Assembly (NCBI GenBank): GCA_027603945.1
Contig: JADIIU010000044.1
Location: 39,866-103,865, forward strand
Length of the DNA stretch: 64,000 nt
From: Terramyces sp. JEL0728
Taxonomy: Eukaryota; Chytridiomycota; Chytridiomycetes; Rhizophydiales; Terramycetaceae
Direction: 5' to 3'
Shown: one piece after another, positions 11,132 to 22,940 of the stretch
Position numbering within the stretch: position 1 is the stretch's first letter
Layout: the number at the start of each line of letters is the position of its first letter
Notes under the pieces: model-generated
Databases searched by the model: none
Told to the model about the DNA's origin: nothing
What the model saw: the letters and a program-made list of their open reading frames with translations, nothing else
Made by a program: the position numbers and the translations under genes

Positions 11132-14100
11132 TCAAATCCAACTCATCCATCCTTCGTACATTTTTGCCAAATTGTTGACGTCGGTAGCACTTCTAATCAA
11201 GTAATCCACATGTTCTTCCACAGAATTCTGCTTGTGATCAGGATTATCGGCTCCATCAAGTTTGGCTTTAATCAACTTTAATACGTTTACAGCAGTCAGA
11301 TTTCGGGTTTGTTCTATATTATAACGAGAATTACCTTTGTTAAATCTCTGCATTTCAGATTCGTCCACTGTTTCAGACGCGGATTTCTGCTCATTTGCGT
11401 CCGCCAGTGAATATTCTTCGATATTCGAATATGTAAATATTGTTGAAATTACCTTTGCAGAGTCACTCGAGATATTGTGCAATAATGTATTCTTTGTTAA
11501 CAGTGAGTTACCAAACCACTGGTCAAGGACAAGTCTTTGCAGCCCTCCAAATCCTCAGACAGTTTGGCCATTTTCAGGGTACAGGCTTTTACATTTTTCC
11601 ATTGATCCTTACACGTCTTGATTAGAATTGGTATTACTATAAAGGAATTCAAGATTTCGTCACTGAATGCCGTGTCTTTGGCGTAGTTTAAGATATTATC
11701 AGTCAGTTTTAAGATTGGCTCCACAATCTTCTTCAGCGATTCAATAGCGTGCTGCATTTTGAGAATGCTGTTTTTCAAGAATTCAATGGTTTCATTTATC
11801 TGGAATCAAAACATAATTACATTTAGATTGTCAATGCTTTTTTCCAAATGTTCGACAGTCCCGTCCACAAGTCCTTTCTGGGTAATCAATTCCAATCGTT
11901 CTTCACAGCTTACAACCGATTCAAGATTCTGGTTGATCTTCCAATTAATCGTACGTATATTTTCCATTGGCAGTCTTCCATTTTCTACCAAAATCACGCC
12001 TTGGCACAAATTTGTTAAACTGGAAATCTACCATTAGTTAGTGGGTACAATCTCCTTTTCCATTGCAAATGAAGGGCCAGCATGCTTTGGGCTTGCTGCA
12101 CTTTGAAGCTCGCTATCATGGCTCGCCAAATCAATATTTAGTTTCTGTAATTGAACTATATGCGATTCCAATGTTTTCAGATACTCTTTTCTGTAGGACA
12201 GTGCCTCAACGCCATCAAATTTAACATACAAGCTTTGAGCATGGATACGCTGGTACCGCTCTAACGCAGCTTTCTTGATTGAAATGAGTTCTTTTGTGCT
12301 TTCTAAACTTGAAATCGCCTTATATTCCAACAACTCTAGATATTTTCCAGTTGCGTTCGCCAAAATAGATTTTTGCATGTCCTTTAACCCTTGGACTGTA
12401 ATATCTTCGTTTCTGATGTAAAAATTGAGGATTTTTCTGGCGGAATCAACAAAAGGTACAGAAGTGTTTTCGTTCAGAGTGGAGTTGTTGCCCCAAGTTT
12501 TAACCACATTTATGGATATCTCTGAAGATATACTTGATATGTATCGCGTTAGAATGTGAAGCATAGGCTTCAAAAATACTTCGCGAAGAGTCAAATTGAG
12601 ATAGTCTTTGAACGCTTGCTGAGATTTACGGAACTTGGCGTGATTGCGGAATAATTTTGATTCGTCAAACACAATTACAAATTCAGCAGTCGGATCTGTT
12701 TTAATCAGACTGGAATTGGCAATGAAATCGATACCTTCTTTGAAAAACGATCCAATCAACACAACAAATTGTAGAAACAGTTTGTACTTTAGGTTGCTGC
12801 TGTTAGAGCTGCTATTGCCAACCATATCATCAATCATTGAAATCAAGTTACCAATCTTGCTATATATAATTTGTGCCTCCACATCTTCCTCGGACAGCAA
12901 ATGGGTGAACTCTTCGAAACAATCTTGTAGTTGGGCTGCATTTGCAAAGTATTGATTAGAATTAGTTTCTGAACCCAAAACTAAGGCTGCCTCATCTCCG
13001 AGATTACAAATCTTTTCACAGAGCAAGTGAACTGCCGATATGCCTCTTACTATACTCTTGATCGTGAGTGGCATTATTTCTCGAAGAAGGATGAACGAAA
13101 GCTTTTCAAACCCTAGCTGGATTTTTTGAACTTGAAACTGATCAAGATAATCTGCAGCGAGGGTCTTTTGCTTGATAAATCCAAGCTCTGCCAATTGTTT
13201 AAATAAATCCAATATACTGGAAAATACTCCTGCCAGAATAGAACAGTAAATTGGGTCAACAATATTTGGATCAACCTCTGATTGGATTAATTTGGTTGCA
13301 TAATAGGACTGAGTGCTGCTGAAAACTATTGCTGCAGCCTTTTCTCCTAAAAACGATTCAAGCTGATCTTTAATAGGGTTCCCTTTGCTAAACTTATGGG
13401 CAATTAGTCCGAATTCTTCCAGAATATAGAGCATATAACATGTGATCGAAACATTTCTGTTTCCCTGTAATTTCAATCCGATTGTATCCGCTGATTGGAC
13501 AGGAGGATTGGATTTGAGATCTGCAACTACTTTTTCAAGTAACTTTAAGCCATCTTCGATATTGAAGATCACTTTGTACATGTTATCCATATGATGGATC
13601 CTTGCCGAGTTTTTGAATCCCAGCAGATTACCGACAGTGTTAAGTCCCAGTTTGCAAGCAGTTTGTGAGAAATCTTCTTCGATCACTGCAGATAGTACAT
13701 CCATCTGCTTTCCATAATAATCTTGAGAAACGAAAAGCTTTGAATCGGAATCCAAAAATTTGCTGTACCACTCCAGACTTTTGAGGACTGTTTGGTACAT
13801 CACGGCTCGTCTCCTCTTGGATTCTCCTAATTTATTTCCAAACGGCACGCCAAATTGATTGACATTTTCCTCCTGCAGATTTTTACGAATTTTCTCAAAT
13901 TCTTTTTGATAATTGAGCAGAAACTTTTTGTTTTTAAAGTGAGCAGCTTTAATTTCGTCAAAAGTTTCAGAAATAACCAACTTTGCCTGATCCAATTTTT
14001 CTTGGGACGCGTTCAAAATGATTCCTTCGTTGAACTGGCATAGTTCCATTTTCAACACTTCCAACCTATTGAGCGAACTTTCCAAGATTGCCCCCATATG

Positions 14101-17100
14101 ATGGATAGTATTTATATGAACAGGCACTTCAAGATACAGGTCTTGCAGTGACGATTTCTGCTCGTTAATCCTTGATAATAACAGGTTGATATTCACATTG
14201 AGATTTAGTATTTGCTTCTCTGATGTATTGTTGGACGTCCAGTCAACCAGTGGATCATAAATGAAAGCCTCGAGTAGTGTAAGTAGTATTTCTTGGTTCT
14301 TTCGCAGAGTTTTCAGCACTTCCTGGCAAGCGATTCGGAAAGAGCCTTCGATTCCAGTCGGGCCAAAAGCGGTGATAATGTTTTGGGTAAGCCTAAAAGG
14401 GACAGTCTCTGGAACTCTTAATCGTTTACCCTTTTCAAAACATACATTGAAATCCACATGAACAATACTACCTTCTTCCAAATCAATCAGAATATTGTCC
14501 AAATGTCGGTCGCCTAGCCCAAGAATATAACCTATAATAGACATCACAGCTACTGTTTGTGAAAATTTCTTTGCCTTGAACCACCAAGATATTGGAGTGC
14601 AAGAAGAGCTCCAGAGTTCATTTGCCAATATATCTGGGGGTGTTTCCTTGCAAAGTTCCAAAAATACACTTTTCAATACTTCCAACGGCCATTGATTTCG
14701 AGGGACTGTCTTGCCCAATTTTCCATTTTTGACTGCATTTTGTATTTTACCCATAAAGTTATCGTAAGGTCTTGGGGGATGACTCGCTGCTATATTGACT
14801 TCCTCGTTCTTTTGCAGTAATTTTGCAGTATGTTCCCAATATTGCCATTTGCGATACAGCGAGAAAATCCCGGAAGCGTTATCAATCCACTGAATCATCC
14901 CATATGATCTTCCATAAGGAATTACGCTGTATGTTCTCGCGTGTAGTTCTCTGGACGACGTGGAATTGTCCGATTGCAGCAACTTGTTTGTGATTTCAAT
15001 AAATTGCTGGATCCTTTCATCCAAGTGCAGGTCTTCATGACCTTTAAGTAAATATGAATAAGATTTGCCATTGGACGAGTGTAACTGTATCCTCTTTGGC
15101 TTAGTTTTGGTCGGAATTAATTTCACTTCGTTGAAGCACGAGTCAATCATTACTATTTCTTCCAGTTCTAATCCAGGCATATGAATGGCAGATCCAGATA
15201 AATTGGCCAAGTATGGACTTAGCGACTTTAATGAAAGAGTGGAATTTTTGATATTCTTCGAGTCATTAGTCATATTTTGCAAGATCTACGTTAATTGCAG
15301 CACACCTCATTAAAAGGAATCCAAATGGTTGCAAAATCTGTGGATTGATTACAATTTGTCAAAAAGGCAAGCGCAGCCTCAATTAGCTTGGCATAGCGGT
15401 CAATAAATTTGCGTTCATGTGGTGTAACAGCGCCTTTTAGATAGGTGCTTTCACACATCTTTTCAACTGCAAAGATAAGTGGTTTGAGGAGGCTGGATAC
15501 CGTTTGGTTAATCAGTTGTGCTTGTTCGGATTCAGCCAGCGAGGTATTTGAATTAATCCTGCTTATATCTCTATTAAGTTTGGTAACTCTTGCTTGGATT
15601 TCTCCGCGCAGATGCTCCAAGCCAGATTGCCACGTCTCCTCCCAGAGCACAGTTATTCTCTGTAATTCCTGTATCCATCTTTTTACATCGTTCACCAAAG
15701 TTTCGTTGTTGATGTTCAGTGAATTAATAATGAAAGCATAAGAATCACTGGATATGGTTTCAGCGTTATCCGAGTCACCCAGTATTGCTGGATAAATAAT
15801 CAAATGTGGAGTTGATCCACCAATACGGCAAATAAGATTTGCGATTTCTTTACGCACAAACTCTTCAGGGTGGTGTAATCTAGAGAATAGCTGAGGAATA
15901 ACGTTTTTCCACGGCACAAGAGGAGTATCTTTGAACCCTGTTGTAAATAGACCATCCATAGCAATACCATAACGAACAAATATCCGAACCACCCTTAAAG
16001 TGGATGTAATAACTTCCGCCTGGCTAACTTTATGCTACATTAGTGGATAGTTACTTGGTCGTTCATTTCAATCAACGCATATTGATATACTTTGAGGTAT
16101 TCAAAGTAAGATTCAGCACTAGATTCGAATTTTCCAAATAAAATAGCTTGAATTTGTACCAGTATGCGCTCAATCTGTTCAACCTCCTCATGATTCAACT
16201 CCATTTTCCAGTTTTTGAAATCTTGAGAATCTTCCTTTACTTCTCCCAAATTGAACAAGAATGATTTCATAATTTTTTCAAAAAATTCATCAGACTGGTC
16301 CTTGATGACGGATTGGATCGCATGCAACTCTTCGCTGAAAAACTCGGAATGTAAATTTTGTATCAAGTCGTCCAATACTTTTCTTCCAAACCTGTAACAG
16401 AAACTTCCATACATGTACCAAGATTTTGCATATTTAGGTGCAATTTTGGTAGACAATTCAAAGAAACTATTGGCGATCCAATCTTCCAGCTTTGGAAACG
16501 CTTTAAAATCCAACTGTTTACCCAAACACAATTCCATTGATTTCATTGACTTGCTATTCATTTCTAATCGGATAGGCTGGTTCCAAAGAGCAAACCAATG
16601 GCAAGCTCTGGCTTTTATTTCCAGATCAAACATATCCGGCTGTTCAATCTGGAAATTAACAGTATCCAACAACAAAACAAAAGCTTGGCTTATGTTGTGC
16701 TGTTCAAAGTTCAATCTGGCTTTCTTGAAAATATTTTTTAGTGCAGCAGATGGTGTAAGGGATTGCTGCATAGAATTGATTAATCTGTTTGCCAATAAAA
16801 GATTCTTGGTATCACAAGATAGAAAAGTCAAGATATTTGCAATTTCATCCAAATCAGGGTCGCGCTGCTTTTCATTCTTTCTAAACAAATGGTACAGCTC
16901 GATCCATTGGCCCAGATTCTTTCCGTTGATTGTAGCTGAAGAAATACGATCCTTTGGTTTCGCTTTTCCAATTCGTATCCCTGCTTCTTGATTATTAATG
17001 AAATGCATCATGATTTGAACCAACAGGACATTATTGATTGTTCTAAATGTATTGTTTAAAGTGCATGTTGAAATCAAGTCTTGTATTTGTTCAAGCACTG

Positions 17101-20026
17101 ATAAATCCTTTTCCTTGATATTACACACACTCAATTCAAACACGGTTTTCGAAATACCTTTCTGCATCAAAAGCTGCGATATTTCAGCTGTTTTCGAATC
17201 CAATTCATCTGTATTCCAATGGTTTAGCATTTTTGATTCGAAAGGATATTTTTCTAATCTGCTCTGGTCCTGCTGGAAGAAGGTTGACAGCGAATCCCAG
17301 TCATTCAACGACATTAGACAATTTACCAGCTATATTAAGGAGATTTACTTGTTGTTGAATAGCATCGCTAACGATATTCACTTCATCGTGGGTTGATAAA
17401 AAATTATTACATTCATTCACTGCATGTTCAAGATTTCCCTGGGTAATGTACGGGTTTATATGCAATGATTTCAATGCGCTCTGTGAACTGAATACTGAGT
17501 TATTTCGAGGGACATTCTTTTTCCAATACTTTTCCAATCCGACCAATCCGTCCGTATCCTTTATACTAACCAGAGTTGTCGATAGCGAATGAAAACATTG
17601 GTAAACATTTTCGTTCCAATCTTTATCATTTGGGCTCTTGAACAGTTCTGATAAGGATTTAAACCCATTTCCTAACACACTTCCATCATTTTCAGATCTG
17701 ATTGCACATTTCGTCATTTTACCTCGTATTCTGGTGAACCAATCTTGGCACACTTTCAAGTTTGCGTTGAAAAACAGAATACAGTGTTTCGGCGGAGTGG
17801 AGCATATATTTGAACATCCTCGTGCAGCATTTAATACTTGAATTTCGAGCATTTCGATAAACATTAGCAAATGCGATTGGCGTTTAAGCAAGTCACAGTA
17901 CTGCTTGTTGTCTGATTTGCTTTTCTGATCGAATAGAGCGATATATGCATCCAGGGTATTTTCAATTGCTTCCAGCGTTTGTAATGGACCTCCAAGCGCA
18001 CATTTCAATCTTTTCAATACAAGGTAGCGCGCAGCTTCCCACAGTGCCCAATACATCAATGAATCGTTGGTAATCAGGGCAGATTGAAGCACATTGGAGA
18101 TATTGGAATTCGAAAACGATTTCAAAATATTTTCCATTTGGGTAATGTAAAACAAAGAAGGTAGCCACTCAGATAGATCCTGCTGCGTGCTCGAAATGTA
18201 GTATTCGTCAATGTGCTGAATATAGCTTGCCATTCCTATATAACTAGCTACAAAATTGAAATGGTTTGACTTGAACGTTCCTGATGAAGGTGCTGATATA
18301 ATCAATCTTTTGAATTCGTCATAATTCTGGTTGGGTATAGACAAACACGAATCTATAGGATCAATAGAACATAGGCAAGTGAAAAATGCTTGTCTGGTCG
18401 ATGAATCAATATCATTCAATCGCTGCAAGAATAATTGCTGGACCAGAAAAGTATTATTAAGATTTCTTCTATTCTTCCCAAAAGAACCCAGATACAACGT
18501 CCACATCTCTGCAATCTTGCACTTTATACTCGCGTCTTTTTCGACAACTACTTTAATCCAGAGTTACCGCTTGATTTCAAGTACAAGATCAATGATTGCT
18601 CTAATTTGAGTATTAATGAATCACCAACAACCTTTTTCAGCTGAATTATTCCATAAAGCCAATTTAAACCTAGCAGATTTCTTGAATAATGGTTTGGCTT
18701 TGCAAATGTATTTATAATTTGAAATTGTAAATCTATTGCTTCATGATCCTTGGTAAAATACTGATTCGTGTTGCATAATTGGTACAAATGAACCAATGTT
18801 TGCTCATTTAGTTTGAGATTGTACAGTTTCTTGAATAAGGGTAATGCGTCGTTGTTTTTGTAGACTGAGAATATTTGTAAATAGAAATCAGTTTTGTTTT
18901 TGGTTTTTTTAGTTTCTTCTTGCATCAACAAGAATTCATTCCACAACACTGTGCCAACGTTTCGTTCATTAGATATAATGATTTTCAACAATTCAAGGAT
19001 ATCGTAATTCTGGTAGTCGTCGATGAATTTTGGATCAACAAACAAATTTTTGATTTTATCTGGTCCAGGTAATATTTTCTTTATATTCCTTAAATACTGT
19101 ACTGTACTACTCTGAATCAATTGAAAATGTAAATCATAAATGATATCGTAAATAAAGCTGTACCCGGGATTCAATAAACATACAGAATAGAAATCAAACA
19201 TTATGTCCATATCTTTGGTTTGAGCAATTTCTATTACTGGCAATAAATCAATTTCATTGAGAATATACTTTGAATACACTGATTTGAGTACAGCCTGGAA
19301 AATCAAGAGAATTTTAGTGTTTTTACTTTCTTGCAAATCATCTGCTAAATTTTTTAATAAAGTACAAGTGAAGCTGTAGTGCTCGATAAACAAACTTGAT
19401 AATTCAAGCATAGTGTCTTGGATGGTTACTTTTTGTATATCCGCGTTTTTCTGTATCAATTCGTTCTTGATTGTTTTGTACTGCAGTTCAACGGTATTCG
19501 TCGTTGATTTTTTATTCGACTGCGAGTGATTTTGATTCCCCAATTCGAAAAGAACATTTGATTCTATACTCCATCCAACAAGTAAATCAATAATTTGTTG
19601 AAAATAATTTCCCAGCTTTCCTTTTGAATGAATAAGGATAATCGCTTCCAAAAGATACTGTAAATCTATTGGCTGATTCAGCAGCAATACAATGTTTTTC
19701 AAAATCAGGTTGAAATGATCAGTTTCAGTTTCCAGTAATTTAGTCAAAAGCAACAGCAAACTGCTGTCTTTCCGATTGATATTTGTTTCAAACAGCCATT
19801 TGTAGAATGAAAATGTGTTTTCAAAAGTATGTTTAAGAATATACAGCATGGTGAGCGTTTCGTACTGCAGATGATCAATGTAATCTTCTAATTTGAACTT
19901 GAACAAAAAGAAATTATCTCGGGATTGCAGGATGTGATTTGCTAGTTGTTCCATCCTTTTCTTGCTTGGATCTTTTTTCAATTGGTCCAGGATAATATAG
20001 ATTTTTTTGTCCTTTTCTTTTTTCAT
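11132..20026 (-). CDS. SMG1: SMG1-type phosphatidylinositol-3-kinase-related protein kinase
   Basis: About 2915 residues in eight exons on the minus strand. Introns are at 18548-18567, 16035-16054, 15286-15305, 12028-12048, 11800-11820 and 11492-11511, plus one near 17301-17326. A long helical N-terminus precedes the kinase, which starts at about residue 1575. Catalytic LGLGDRHLDNILIDLEEG and the SMG1-specific VHVDFNVCFEKGKRLRVPE follow, then LLEAFIYDPLVDW, a helical insert and a C-terminal FATC domain (ATDVNNLAKMYEGWMSWI). SMG1 phosphorylates UPF1 in nonsense-mediated decay. The junction near 17301-17326 is unclear: a 40-nt GT-AG intron or a 25-nt GT-TG intron both keep the frame. The start at 20026 is used because the earlier ATG (20059) is GTG in the second copy. 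Confidence 0.93.
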
Positions 20027-20180
20027 GATTGTGTTGAAACTTTCGAGATTAGTGTTCATCTTTTACTGATTGAATGTTTCTGTATTATAGGATAAGGTTA
20101 GGACGAACAGATTAACTTGAGGTTATAAGAGTTAACACTCATGTACCTAAAGAGTAAAGTTTAAAGATATATGAAAGCCT

Positions 20181-21377
20181 TTATTCGATCGAGTCAAAGC
20201 AAGAGGGATCATACGTGTGTCGGCATAGCAAATCGTACAAATCCTCAGGACACTTGCTGACCAACTCCATAATCCCTTTGATCACTTGCTCGGCATTCAG
20301 CTGCACTTGAACCTGGAATCTACATTAGATAAAGTTACTTTTTCGCCAGCAATTCTCGTTTTTGCTGTTGCAGAATGACAATAATCGCTAGAATATTCAA
20401 GTGGATTCCATATGCAAGGTAAAAATCCCACAACTTTAATACTTCAGTCAATGGCTTCCAACAAGCACCAAATGTCATTACCCATGGGAAAGAATATACA
20501 GTTGAAGGATAAGCAGACAGTTGATTGGATAACTCTGGGTCCAGTTCATATAATAATTTATCAAACATTTTCACTCCTAAATGAACCCCTTCTAGCGCTG
20601 GCTGGACGTACAATGGACATGTATGCTGAATAAAAATAGAAAAAGTGTAGAATGCATCCAGCTCAGGCATGACGTAGATGAACGGAGCCAAAAGCACATT
20701 CATTCCTACATAAAATGGAGATTACCTTGAACGTACGTGAATGATAAATTCATGAACCGTGATTTATGCTCTTCAAGTTTCCATACAAAAGCATTCAATA
20801 TTCGAGTCAACATTGCCAATGACACTTGATCGGTAAATGATTTATCAGTCGAAAAAGTACGAAATGTATCATTTTCAATCTTTTCACTGTACAAACTCGG
20901 ACCTTTGTATACAAGGTTGATATATTCCAACGCATCTATTTTGTATATTCCTAATAGTATTTTCCACACTGAAGCGCGTAATTGTGTTGGAATACCATGT
21001 TTTAGTATTAGCAATCTTAGTTGTTTTAGTGATATTCTTAAATCGCGATCGGTTTGGTTTTTGGAGCTTAACAGTTTATTGTATTCCTCTACAAGGTTGG
21101 TTTTTTCTTTGATTGGTTTCTTGTTTGTTTGTTCGCGTGTTGCTTTCTTTGTATCTGTTGCTTTCTTTAGTTCTGTTGGTTTCTTTGTTTCTGTTGGTTC
21201 CCTTGCTTTTGCTATTCCAGTTCTAATAGAAATTGGCTCTCGTTCACGAATAGACGGTCTAATAGGCTCTCGCACAGATAATCTGGTATCTTTTTTCTTT
21301 TCCTCCGTCTTTATTGGTTTTTTAACTGTTCTTTTAGGCTCCTTGTTGAGCGAGTCCGTGGAACTTGATTTACTCAT
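20181..21377 (-). CDS. BUB2: BUB2-like TBC-domain GTPase activator of the mitotic exit/septation pathway
   Basis: The 385 residues have introns of 20 nt (20706-20725) and 19 nt (20320-20338). The N-terminus (about 90 residues) is a Lys/Pro/Thr low-complexity repeat. The TBC domain has GIPTQLRASVW with the catalytic Arg and YVQGMNVLLAP with the catalytic Gln, the latter split by the first intron. The C-terminal LKLWDFYLAYGIHLNILAI and the final SKCPEDLYDLLCRHTYDP block match BUB2/Cdc16 rather than other TBC proteins. BUB2 acts with BFA1 on the Tem1/Spg1 GTPase at spindle poles. The second copy has 8 more residues in the N-terminal repeat. Confidence 0.87.
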
Positions 21378-21448
21378 TATTTTTGTAGCTATCGATTAGA
21401 TTTATATTACTAGAGTTCCATCTCTTCATTTTTACTTTTTTTCACGCG

Positions 21449-21804
21449 ATGGATGAAAAAAGGTTCCAAGTTGAATTGGAGTTTGTTCAGTGTCTAAGCA
21501 ACCCACAGTACCTGCAGTTCCTCGCTCAGCAGCGCATATTTGAAAAAGAATCATTCATCAACTACCTCAAATATTTGCAGTACTTTCAAACCCCAAAGTA
21601 TGCGAAATACGTTGTGTAATTGTAACTAAGATTAGGTTTCCTTACTGTTTACACTTACTGGACTTGCTGCAGCACGAATCGTTTAGAAAAGCCTGCGCTT
21701 CTGCCGATACAGTAAACTTTTTACACCAGAAACAGTACAAGCACTGGGAGGCATTTATTAAAGAAAACTCAGTTCCGAATCCACTGGAAGAAAAAAATAA
21801 TTAG
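21449..21804 (+). CDS. MED31: Mediator complex subunit 31 (SOH1)
   Basis: Exons 21449-21615 and 21636-21804 give 111 residues. The sequence RFQVELEFVQCLSNPQYLQF, then FINYLKYLQYFQTPKYAKYV and PYCLHLLDLLQHESFRKA, is the near-invariant MED31 core. The length is close to the family norm. The 20-nt intron (GTAATTGTAACTAAGATTAG) is 19 nt in the second copy, with one base missing before the acceptor. The gene is divergent from BUB2, with 71 nt between start codons. Confidence 0.95.
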
Positions 21805-22007
21805 AATCAATATATGTAATTAGAGTCAAACGTATCGGATTATCAATTGTCTTTACTGCGAGTGTATTCGTTGAACTATTCTGATTTCAGATCTCTGCAT
21901 TCCAGCTGAAACAGCGCTCAAGTCTGTATCCAGCAGTGGACTCTTCACCGCTGGTATATTCTCTGGCAGCCACCAGCAGATCTAAGTTTGCTAATCTTGA
22001 AACTAAA

Positions 22008-22686
22008 ATGGTTGCAAAGGACATGACGGAAACACTACTGAATTACATTCTCTCACATCTCCTCACAATAATATGGTTTCCCTTTCTAAACCCAAAACAA
22101 ATAAAAAAGGGAAAGAATAAAATGATGATACCACATAAAAAGACGCTTGTCCTGGATTTGGATGAGACACTCGTTCATTCAACAACAACGGGAGGCAGAC
22201 ATGATTTCACTGTGGAAGTGCTGATTGACAAGCATATTTGTTTATATTATGTGTACAAGCGACCGTACTGCGACTTGTTTTTGAAAAAAGTATTTGATTC
22301 TAATGTAGGTCAGTGAATGGTTCAAAGTCGTTGTATTTACAGCCAGTATGCCGGAATACGCGGATCCAGTAATAGATTGGCTCGATTCAACTCGCACATT
22401 GATTTCAAAAAGGTATTTTCGAGATAGCTGCACGCCAAGTGGACAATCATTCATGAAAGATTTGCAATTGGTTGAACAGGATTTGTCCAAAGTTATTTTG
22501 ATTGATAACGCTCCGTTTTGTTTTGGAATTAATCCTGGTAAGCATCTTTTTATAGTAGATAATGGGGTACCGATTGAAACGTGGATTAACAATACCAAGG
22601 ACGAATGTTTATTGGATTTGTTACCATTCTTGGATGCGCTGCGGTTCACTGAAGATGTGAGATCTGTCCTTTCTCTCAGAGGTTGA
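22008..22686 (+). CDS. NEM1: NEM1/Dullard (CTDNEP1)-type protein phosphatase
   Basis: Exons 22008-22289 and 22309-22686 give 219 residues. An N-terminal hydrophobic segment (LLNYILSHLLTIIWFPF) precedes the HAD-type catalytic motif LVLDLDETLVHS. Later motifs are VVVFTASMPEYADPVIDWLD, DLSKVILIDNAPF and ETWINNTKDECLLDLLPFL. The family dephosphorylates lipin/PAH1 at the nuclear envelope and ER. An upstream in-frame ATG at 21936 was rejected: the second copy lacks one base at 57879 or so, which breaks that frame but not this one. The intron is 19 nt. Protein sequences of the two copies are identical from this start. Confidence 0.9.
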
Positions 22687-22940
22687 TTATTTTGCATATA
22701 ATATATCCATACATAGTATTTAGGAATTGGTTTATTAATCCACCATCGCTTAAACAAGTTTCTGTATGCATCGTGGATTCTAGCAATCAAGTGCAATAAT
22801 AAACACAAACCAATCTCCTATTTATCGCAATTGCACTCATACAAGGCATATTTTATCGTGGGTTATCCGATTTTTCAAACAATGTAAACATTAGCCAGCT
22901 TACTGTGATTAAGATTTTATTAAAAAAACAAAAATTTCAG

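Noticed and set aside
21936..22007. Upstream ATG extending the NEM1-like protein by 24 residues
   Set aside because: The second copy has a one-base deletion there that breaks the frame, while the downstream ATG and all following codons are kept.
22242..22808. 188-codon minus-strand ORF antisense to the NEM1-like gene, identical in both copies
   Set aside because: Most of it is the complement of a well-conserved phosphatase exon; the remainder has no family features. Identity simply follows from constraint on the sense strand.
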